18,980 nt of DNA from Acanthaster planci (taxonomy: Eukaryota; Echinodermata; Asteroidea; Valvatida; Acanthasteridae). Below the pieces are notes generated by a model. It had not been told where the DNA came from and did no database searches. It saw nothing but the letters and a program-made list of their open reading frames with translations. Shown here piece by piece: positions 10,201 to 15,300 of the stretch. The DNA lies in the NCBI RefSeq assembly GCF_001949145.1, contig NW_019091368.1, forward strand, positions 92,410 through 111,389, read 5' to 3'. Each line of letters begins with the position of its first letter. Within the stretch, counting starts at the first letter, position 1. The translations under genes and the position numbers were made by a program.

Positions 10201-10592
10201 ATGGGGCCAGCATGAAATATGATGTAACAAACTAAACAAAGTACATGTACATGTAGGGGCCTACATGTATGACTGTTTCATGACCAGGATGACTCATTCA
10301 CCAGTTAACATTTTGATTGGCATGATGCATGACTGATGACTGGCATGATGGTACTTCGAGAACTTAAAGTCACTACTCCATCATACTCACACGGAGTATG
10401 ACGGAGTAGTGACTTTGAGTTCTCGAAGCTGGGTGACAGGCAGCCTTCCATCACACGATCACATCAACATCACATTCAATCATGATCGATCAATCAATCA
10501 TGTCACACTGCAACTCACACGACTCACCTGCGCAGAGACAAGCCATTCATCTTGAATGCTGAATTCACTTTAGATTTTACTTTTGCTGACAT
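1223..10592 (-). CDS. POLE2: DNA polymerase epsilon subunit 2 (B subunit), 14 coding exons
   Basis: This is the non-catalytic B subunit of the leading-strand DNA polymerase epsilon, a nuclear replisome component that binds the catalytic subunit's C-terminal region. Exons: 10592-10528, 10140-10037, 9525-9372, 8060-7904, 6888-6805, 6477-6421, 5789-5668, 4910-4648, 3864-3750, 3128-3051, 2402-2294, 1899-1723, 1596-1529 and probably 1250-1223. Every junction is phase-consistent and gives about 526 residues (human 527). In order come an N-terminal helical domain (about 1-75), a linker, an OB-fold part (including [10 protein letters not shown], 189-198) and an inactive calcineurin-like phosphoesterase domain (about 280-490). 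The last contains [10 protein letters not shown] (283-292), [12 protein letters not shown] (356-367) and DKYDPFT. Family identity comes from recalled similarity to vertebrate POLE2 along the whole length. The start has A at -3. No frame break was seen. Only the last exon is uncertain. Confidence 0.95.
1529..1596 (-). CDS. POLE2: POLE2 coding exon 13
   Basis: It encodes [20 protein letters not shown] and then ED, matching the conserved GSF..SGF-FKV-YP segment close to the C terminus. The acceptor is TTTTTTCAG and the donor GTAATG. It leaves in phase 2 (AG), so a short terminal exon must follow. Confidence 0.93.
1723..1899 (-). CDS. POLE2: POLE2 coding exon 12
   Basis: This 59-codon phase-0 exon encodes [20 protein letters not shown], then [20 protein letters not shown] and [18 protein letters not shown]. 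It covers the C-terminal conserved histidine loop and 'P-D-L-V-x-x-D-K-Y-D-P-F' of POLE2. The acceptor has a T-rich tract and the donor is GTAAGC. Confidence 0.96.
2294..2402 (-). CDS. POLE2: POLE2 coding exon 11
   Basis: It encodes [20 protein letters not shown], then CRNCIRFP and EIPNH. The '[13 protein letters not shown]' and 'MCRNC-RFP' runs are strongly conserved. The acceptor is TGTTAG and the donor GTGAGT. It leaves in phase 0. Confidence 0.94.
3051..3128 (-). CDS. POLE2: POLE2 coding exon 10
   Basis: It encodes [20 protein letters not shown] and then TTNPC, matching the family's 'F-T-T-N-P-C-R' motif. The acceptor is ACACCCAG and the donor a good GTAAGC at 3050. Confidence 0.93.
3750..3864 (-). 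CDS. POLE2: POLE2 coding exon 9
   Basis: It encodes [20 protein letters not shown] and then [18 protein letters not shown]. The motif FVPGPxDPG is the degenerate counterpart of a phosphoesterase metal-site loop and is typical of B-family accessory subunits. The acceptor is CCTGCAG and the donor GTATGA. Confidence 0.93.
4142..4384. mobile_element. MITE-like foldback element with internal minisatellite
   Basis: The 18-nt ends, 4142-4159 and 4367-4384, are inverted copies matching at 17 of 18 positions. Inside, 4155-4251 is a run of 12-13 nt units built on CACAAGACCAGA. The right end carries reverse-complement relatives of the same motif (TTGTGATAGTCTT), and a nested GGAATTCA/TGAATTCC pair lies near the centre. 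This layout fits a non-autonomous DNA transposon or foldback element. No coding capacity and no obvious target-site duplication were seen. It sits in POLE2 intron 8. Confidence 0.6.
4155..4251 (+). repeat. Minisatellite of about 12-nt units
   Basis: Seven or more diverged copies of a CACAAGACCAGA-like unit lie in tandem, with one- and two-base insertions between copies. They sit just inside the left end of the foldback element and probably expanded after insertion. Confidence 0.8.
4648..4910 (-). CDS. POLE2: POLE2 coding exon 8
   Basis: This is the longest POLE2 exon. It encodes [16 protein letters not shown], then [33 protein letters not shown] and VKTLR. These are the start and core strands of the inactive phosphoesterase domain. 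The donor is GTATGG at 4647. It enters in phase 2 and leaves in phase 1. Confidence 0.95.
4911..5667 (-). other. POLE2: GC-AG intron (POLE2 intron 7)
   Basis: The intron starts GCATGT at 5667 and ends GCAATTAG at 4911. The GC boundary is forced by phase: exon 7 must leave two bases (AG) to combine with the A of exon 8, giving T-R-A-Y-F-G as in the family. The nearby GT at 5663 gives the wrong phase. No genes or clear repeats were seen inside. Confidence 0.82.
5668..5789 (-). CDS. POLE2: POLE2 coding exon 7
   Basis: It encodes [18 protein letters not shown], then [15 protein letters not shown] and ESAEATR. It is preceded by an AC rather than AG acceptor and followed by a GC donor (AG|GCATGT at 5667). 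It ends in phase 2, which is what exon 8 requires. Confidence 0.92.
5790..6420 (-). other. POLE2: U12-type AT-AC intron (POLE2 intron 6)
   Basis: This 631-nt intron begins ATATCCTTT (6420-6412) and ends in AC (5791-5790). It carries TCCTTTGAC (5809-5801), close to the minor-spliceosome branch consensus TTCCTTRAC, with the likely branch A at 5802, 12 nt from the exon. U12 branch points usually lie 10-15 nt from the acceptor, so all three signals agree. The flanking exons join in phase 0 to read SKA|QFH, as in the vertebrate protein. Nothing else is recognisable in the intron. Confidence 0.92.
6421..6477 (-). CDS. POLE2: POLE2 coding exon 6, before the AT-AC intron
   Basis: This 19-codon exon encodes [19 protein letters not shown], nearly invariant in the family. 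It has a good pyrimidine-rich acceptor (TCTTCAG). There is no GT donor between its last conserved codon and the in-frame stop at 6378-6376. It ends instead directly before ATATCCTTT, the U12 AT-AC donor consensus. Confidence 0.93.
6805..6888 (-). CDS. POLE2: POLE2 coding exon 5
   Basis: This is a 28-codon phase-0 exon encoding [20 protein letters not shown] and then GMLTQLKE, the first part of the OB-fold region. The acceptor is AATCACAG and the donor GTAAAA. Confidence 0.92.
7172..7275. repeat. Short imperfect inverted repeat upstream of the LINE remnant
   Basis: The arms 7172-7188 and 7259-7275 match at 15 of 17 positions in inverted orientation, with about 70 nt between them. It may be a foldback remnant or chance. 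No coding content is seen. Confidence 0.4.
7324..7801 (+). pseudogene. Decayed non-LTR retrotransposon reverse-transcriptase fragment
   Basis: The first frame (7324-7507) reads [20 protein letters not shown], the typical 'F-K-Y-L-G-V-x-L-x-x-L-x-W-x-x-H-I' block at the end of LINE reverse transcriptases. It stops soon after a nine-T run at about 7486-7494. The next frame (7502-7801) continues with [17 protein letters not shown] and [20 protein letters not shown], the thumb-like region that normally follows. The two halves are separated by a frameshift, and both ends are missing. The fragment lies antisense to POLE2 in intron 4 and is a dead remnant of a Jockey, CR1 or L2-type element. Confidence 0.85.
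7904..8060 (-). CDS. POLE2: POLE2 coding exon 4
   Basis: It encodes [19 protein letters not shown], then LFTPPVPG and KFQ. The 'ERY-LLHQRT-RH-LFTPP' run is diagnostic of POLE2. The acceptor is TTGAAG. The donor, GTGCTG at 7903, is weak, but it is fixed by the phase-0 junction with exon 5. Confidence 0.92.
8061..9371 (-). other. POLE2: POLE2 intron 3, nothing recognised
   Basis: This is the largest POLE2 intron at 1311 nt, with a GTGAGT donor and a TTGAAG acceptor. Several open frames of 60-79 codons exist on the plus strand, but none has recognisable motifs. I see no transposon or RNA gene. Confidence 0.6.
9372..9525 (-). CDS. POLE2: POLE2 coding exon 3
   Basis: It encodes [16 protein letters not shown] through [20 protein letters not shown], which corresponds to the family's conserved 'A-F-D-I-P-R-F-x-Y' region. 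The acceptor is GGCACAG and the donor GTGAGT. It enters in phase 1 and leaves in phase 2. Confidence 0.9.
10037..10140 (-). CDS. POLE2: POLE2 coding exon 2
   Basis: It encodes the stretch [15 protein letters not shown] and then [11 protein letters not shown], the N-terminal domain of the B subunit. The acceptor is TGACAG. The donor is a perfect GTAAGT at 10036. A second GT two bases earlier would break the frame with exon 3 and is rejected. Confidence 0.9.
10354..10428. repeat. Near-perfect 35-bp hairpin with 5-nt loop in POLE2 intron 1
   Basis: The arms 10354-10388 and 10394-10428 match at 33 of 35 positions in inverted orientation, leaving a 5-nt loop. In RNA, one mismatch on either strand becomes a G-U wobble. 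It lies in intron 1, about 165 nt downstream of the POLE2 start codon. It could be a compact foldback transposon, a hairpin RNA or a cruciform. There is no coding content. Confidence 0.85.
10528..10592 (-). CDS. POLE2: POLE2 coding exon 1 (start codon)
   Basis: The ATG occupies 10592-10590 with A at -3. The exon encodes [20 protein letters not shown] plus R, matching the basic N-terminal helix of the family, in which an SAFK-type motif is followed by G-L-L-L-R. It ends in a split AG|T serine codon before a GTGAGT donor at 10527. Confidence 0.88.
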
Positions 10593-10752
10593 GTTACTAT
10601 TTTCTCTGCCTGATAACGTAAATTTGAAGTTTGAACAGAACTTACAACTCTGGAAACGTTACTACTAGTAAAAAACTAGGCCTAGGCTACAGTTCAAACT
10701 GCAAGAAGACATGTAAGATCAGGGGTCAATTGCTTGATCCAAGATTTCCAGA

Positions 10753-10760
10753 TTTCCCGC
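10753..10760 (+). promoter_or_regulatory. E2F-type site TTTCCCGC
   Basis: The octamer TTTCCCGC fits the E2F consensus TTTSSCGC. It lies 161 bp upstream of the POLE2 ATG. Replication genes of this class are known E2F/DP targets at the G1-S transition, so the position and gene identity support function. Binding itself is an inference. Confidence 0.6.
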
Positions 10761-10775
10761 GGTTTGAGGGCGCCA

Positions 10776-10780
10776 CCAAT
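10776..10780 (+). promoter_or_regulatory. CCAAT box beside the E2F-type site
   Basis: CCAAT lies 15 bp beyond the E2F-type octamer. Paired E2F and CCAAT (NF-Y) elements are common in TATA-less cell-cycle promoters. On motif alone this short match would be weak. Confidence 0.4.
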
Positions 10781-11280
10781 TTCCTAATACATGTAGTCAG
10801 CCCTGTCTAATCCCTAACCGTCGCTACACTCTGTCAGATACGACTTGGACGATATTGATCTGAACCCAGACTACATGCCCAGACCAGCCGACACTGTACT
10901 TCCACGTACGGCACCATCTCCATGCAGTCCGTCCGTACAAGACGTGCACATAGCTACGCCTAGCATGCAACAGTGCAATGGTAAACCGGGTAAACATTAC
11001 CAGCCGCGGTTTTGTTCATCCGGCTGAGAGCTGGCTAGCCACGTCTACGCTTGTCGCCGGAAAGACTTGAAGTAGTCTCTATCGTCTTTGCCTCTCGCCA
11101 TGACTCACACAACTTCGTAAATTTCATCTGTGAGCCTTCCCCTCTGCTAAGTTAGTCTAATAACTAAGTTCGGTAAAGGAAGGTAAGGTTGCTGTAGACC
11201 TTGTTGACGGTTGTTTCAACCGTTTTTTGCAACTGAGCAAGGCTAAGAAAGTATGCGTAGCTCAGACAGACAGTAGGCCT

Positions 11281-11361
11281 ACCCCCAGAACTGTGGGTCC
11301 GATGTCCGCCCCGCTCCTACGTGGGAGCGGGGCGGACGTTGGACCCCACAGTTCTGGGGGT
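11281..11361. repeat. 81-bp loop-less GC-rich inverted repeat
   Basis: The left arm 11281-11320 and right arm 11321-11361 are inverted copies, agreeing at about 37 of 41 aligned positions with a single one-base gap. There is essentially no spacer. The arms begin and end in a run of five C or G. It is much more GC-rich than its surroundings. It is probably a foldback/MITE-type insertion, or a cruciform-forming site between the two promoters. Confidence 0.9.
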
Positions 11362-11500
11362 ACATAGGCGCGCCTACTTTTAAGGTAGTCATGGTAGGCC
11401 TAATGATGCAAAGCAAGCTTGACCAGTGGCAGTCAATGGCAGTAGGCCTAGGCCCAGCTGTAATGCGTATCTAGCTAAGCTTGGGACCAACATGTTGCCC

Positions 11501-11520
11501 TTTTTTTGGGGGGGGGGAAG
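11501..11520 (+). repeat. T-run/G-run tract, copy 1
   Basis: Seven T are followed by ten G and then AAG. A second, nearly identical tract lies about 120 bp downstream. Confidence 0.7.
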
Positions 11521-11621
11521 CATTCCACACATAGACGCCACTTGACAGCCTGCGCACAAACCCAATCATGGTCTGAAAAGTTCTATAAATGACCAGGCAT
11601 GCCAGGCCCAAGGCCTACCAC

Positions 11622-11643
11622 TTTTTTTTTGGGGGGGGGGGAA
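11622..11643 (+). repeat. T-run/G-run tract, copy 2
   Basis: Nine T are followed by eleven G and then AAG, the same architecture as the tract at 11501. The two may be ends of a related repeat, or one may be a duplication of the other. Confidence 0.7.
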
Positions 11644-12065
11644 GTGAGAATCCTTTATGGGTGAAAAAATGTGGAGAGGGCTGTAGAAATCTCAACTCTA
11701 ATTTTTTAAATTACTTTTTAACCTGTTCAGTGGGTTGTGGACTTGTTGAAACCTTTGTTTTGAGTCTGCATATGTGTTGGTATTCCTGCTTTACCACACA
11801 GTTACAAGATAAGCCAGCCAACTGACAATAACGGTGTGGTGTGTTTTTTTTATGTCGACCTACTGATAAATATAAATATTATCTTGAGGTTGTTATATTT
11901 GTGAAAAAGGACCTTTTCATGTTATGTATTGAAAAACATTTCATGTTCAGTATTTTCTCCTGCAATAGGATTCAATTCAAAATTTTCGTATAGTGAATTG
12001 AATCGATTATTCATCACTCATAATTTGACTCAAACTTGTAAACCGTGTTGATAGCTGAGTTCACC

Positions 12066-12336
12066 ATGGCAGTCCATTGTGGCAGTGCTGTCATGTTGGT
12101 GATAGTCTTGGTTGCGGCAGTCTGGATCCATGCCTCCCACGCAGCCCTTAAGAACCCGGCGCCCATTGGACCGGTGGGACCAGCGGCTGGTGCTGATGCC
12201 AAAGCCGCCCAAGCTGACTGGACTGACTTCTGGCTGGTACGGCTGACCCTCAACATCCTGGGCTATGGCTCGGTTTGCCTGCCGGCCTGGCTGATCATCC
12301 GGTATGTCAAGCGCTCTGGCTACCTCGAGCGGGGAG
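12066..12336 (+). CDS. SLC35B2: SLC35B2 coding exon 1
   Basis: It encodes a signal-like N terminus ([20 protein letters not shown]), an Ala/Gly/Pro-rich luminal stretch, then a membrane segment and [12 protein letters not shown]. The last part matches the family's 'x-Y-L-E-x-G' before the first splice. The donor is GTGAGA at 12337. Confidence 0.92.
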
Positions 12337-15300
12337 GTGAGAACGGTAGGAGCAAGAATCCCCCCAATTCCTTCACGCTGCTTCTTCATCTCACTCACCT
12401 TGCATGCCAGGCTTGGACCTTTGATGTTTTAATGCTCTGCTCACATATAGATTTCCGCACATCATCTCATCTTGTAATGCAAGTTTTAGAAAGCTAGTTG
12501 ATGTGTGTGTCAAAAGGCAACTACGGTATAAAAAAAGAGCACATATGGTATTTGGCAAAGAAAAAAGGTTGAAATGAGTAAAATTCCTCTTTTTGCATAT
12601 TTCTGTTGCTCACTCTCTGAAAGGTTACAGTGCTTGAAATATAACATTTACAGGGTTAGGACGTCAAATTCAAGTCCTGGTTTGCTGCAGAAGCCTGTTC
12701 AATGTAGGATTTTATGTACATGTATCATTTTTTAATGCTAGACAGCACATAAAGAATGCATCATTGTCTTACTGCACCATGTCGAATTGCTTTGTGGATT
12801 TGAGGTTAGGAGATTACTAGCTATTACAGCTTTGAACAATTATGTGTTTGTTACTACTAAACAGCAAGTTAGACGGCAGTCAAATGCCTTAGTAACCTCA
12901 TAGTAAGTTTTAACTCTGTTTAACATAAGCTGTCTGTACTCAAGTCTAACTCCGGTTTACAGAAACTGTTGTTAGCACACAATCGTTATGCAGACTTGTT
13001 ACATGCACATTATACCATTTGCAGTGTTTCCTGTTATTCCACACTGTTAATCAAGGTTACAGCTTTTAGTCCGAGTGGTTCCCAAATGGCAAATATTTAC
13101 AGACACTGACTGCAATCCTGAACAATTGGCCAGAAAATAATATGTACTGAGCACTACAGAAAAGCTGCATCCGAATTGCTCCGTTGGAAATGTGTGGAGA
13201 CGCGTAGACAATAGACCTAGCCGTAGCTCTGGAAGCCCATTTCGGACACAGCCTTAATGGTTGCAAAATGATGCATAATAGCCAAATCTTTGGCTACTCT
13301 TTGAAATTTGCCGGCTTGAATTCTGACCATGCTTGTTTGTCTTATAGTCTAAATGCTTCATACATGTACTCATATACTGCACTGTAATTGGCTTTCACCC
13401 AAAGTGGTCAATGAGTTCTGGTTAACATGTAGAAACTTTCTGACTAGACTTAAGCCACTGAAGCTTCACTTACATGTGAAATAACATGCACACTGTATTA
13501 ACATGTAACATAACATGTGCAGCACAGTTCTCTTAATATTATGCACACCAAGCAGCAAGTTTGGGTAAAGTCCATGGCCGTTATGAGAGAAGAGTTGTTG
13601 CACTTGTCTTCCTTCTTCCTTCCCACCTCCCATCGGAAAAAAGTGGGGAGGAAAAAAGAAAAAGACAGAAAAAGGAAAAAGAAAATGTAAAAAAAGGAGG
13701 AAAGGGTGTGAAAATTCCCAAATTTCTGGGGAATACCACTGATATACCTGTTTTTAACAACCTTCCACTGTGTGCCATGTGGTTTTTTTTTCAATTTTTT
13801 TCTGACGAGTGCTTTGACGACCCCCCCTCCCCCACCAGGAAAAGCTTTTCCCCTCTTGATGATGCCCAAGGGCAAGGCTAATAGACCATCGGAACTGTAA
13901 AGCTTTGATGTGGGTGACTAATATTCAAACAACTAATTAACATTTGTAAAGGATAGTGAATATTTCAGCATCTGCACAACAGCTGTCATGTCACAGAACA
14001 CACAAACTGACTCCACCTGCACTTTGCCTGTTCACTAATATGTTTAATATTTTCACAATTAACATACAACATTCGTATAAGATATCTTTCCTCTGTAATT
14101 AATGCATTGAAATTAACAAGCTCAAATTGTTTGGGGATGCTTTGTATACAACCTTATAATTAATGTTGACTGTCCAACAAATTTTTATTTTATATCATTT
14201 GGCTCAGACACACCAGTATGCAAATATTTGCCCATGATTTCAACTGAAGTCAGCTTGTCTTTTTTTCTGCTGCATTTCTTTTTCTGATTAAAGAGTGATG
14301 AATGGAAATTAAATGTGATGTAAAAAGTTGTCCTGAACACCATGGGTTATTTTTGTTTTGGGGTGGGTTTTTTTTGTTTGTTTTTTGAAAATAAAATACA
14401 TGAAACACAAAGCAACAACAATCTAGAAAAAAAAATCGGTAGAGCAGCTGTTTGTCTAGGTTTCATTTTGGCTGGATTTCACAAAATGATCAACTGAAAT
14501 AAACATATCTTCACAATTTATGTTATTATTAAAAGTTTGAAAACACTGAGTGCTGTGAGTTTCCTCACAAGGTTTGACACATTGAAAAGAGTCCTTGAAT
14601 ACTGTGCACATTAATGCCTCAAGTACATGCAGATTGTTTCAACTTATCATTGCAGAACTGTTTGGTTTGTTTCCATCGAAAAACACATGTAGGACATGTA
14701 GCTTAGAAAAATGTAGAATGAACTCAGAACAAATGTTTTTTGTTACTCTCGAATTCTGCGAAAAACTCCGAACTCCATGTAAAAAATCTGGATTGCTCAT
14801 TGGCAGCAGAAAAAATGACACTGCATACGGTTTCCAATTCTTCCATTGGAACGTACAGAGGGAACCAGTCTTAGCCACTGCTATCATTCAGACAAAATCT
14901 CTCCAAATCTGTTGTTCGTAGAATGGTTGTATGGGGGACATTACCTCCAGCAACCAGTGGGCTATCCAGTTTCCAGTCGGAGTGTTTCATGAAACATATC
15001 TACCAGACCATGTGAACAAAGGACCCCTACTTTCGCAAATCGAATTACTTATTTAAGCCAACCCCCCAAAGCAAGTATTAACACCTTGCTTCTTGTTGTT
15101 TGTCACTCCAAAGAGGCAGCTCTACATATTTGCAAATACGAGTAGTGTTCTGTGTTGAATTTACTGGGAACATGCGCCAGCAACAAGTGTGTCAGGCTGT
15201 GGGTGTTGATGGTCCAATTTGTCCTTTGGAGATTGCTCTGTGTTGACTGAGCTGGATGTCTTATTCAGGGGTTTATTTGTTTCTGTTGGCAGGCCATAGT

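Larger units (their letters stand above)
10593..12065. promoter_or_regulatory. Head-to-head intergenic region, probable shared promoter zone
   Basis: The two start codons lie 1473 bp apart and point away from each other, so both 5' UTRs and promoters should be here. The POLE2-proximal side is richer in CpG and carries E2F and CCAAT-like motifs. The SLC35B2-proximal side (about 11640-12065) is AT-rich with no clear TATA box. Untranslated first exons cannot be excluded. The spacer also holds a large inverted repeat, two T/G tracts and several TAGGCCTA words. Confidence 0.6.

Noticed and set aside
10845-11027. 60-codon open frame near the POLE2 promoter side
   Set aside because: It lacks an ATG start and any motif. 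It may lie in an untranslated exon but coding is unsupported.
12045-12065. Upstream extension of SLC35B2 from a GTG codon
   Set aside because: Nuclear animal genes start at ATG. The ATG at 12066 has a good Kozak context and matches the expected N-terminal hydrophobic segment.
12030-12398. Minus-strand open frames opposite SLC35B2 exon 1
   Set aside because: They are shadows of the coding exon and lack splice logic or motifs.
13561-13881. Charged open frames on both strands
   Set aside because: They are created by a low-complexity purine tract and homopolymers.
14595-14921. 108-codon plus-strand frame in SLC35B2 intron 1
   Set aside because: It has a non-ATG-like context, no recognisable motif and no supportive splice sites. 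Length alone is expected by chance in 3 kb.
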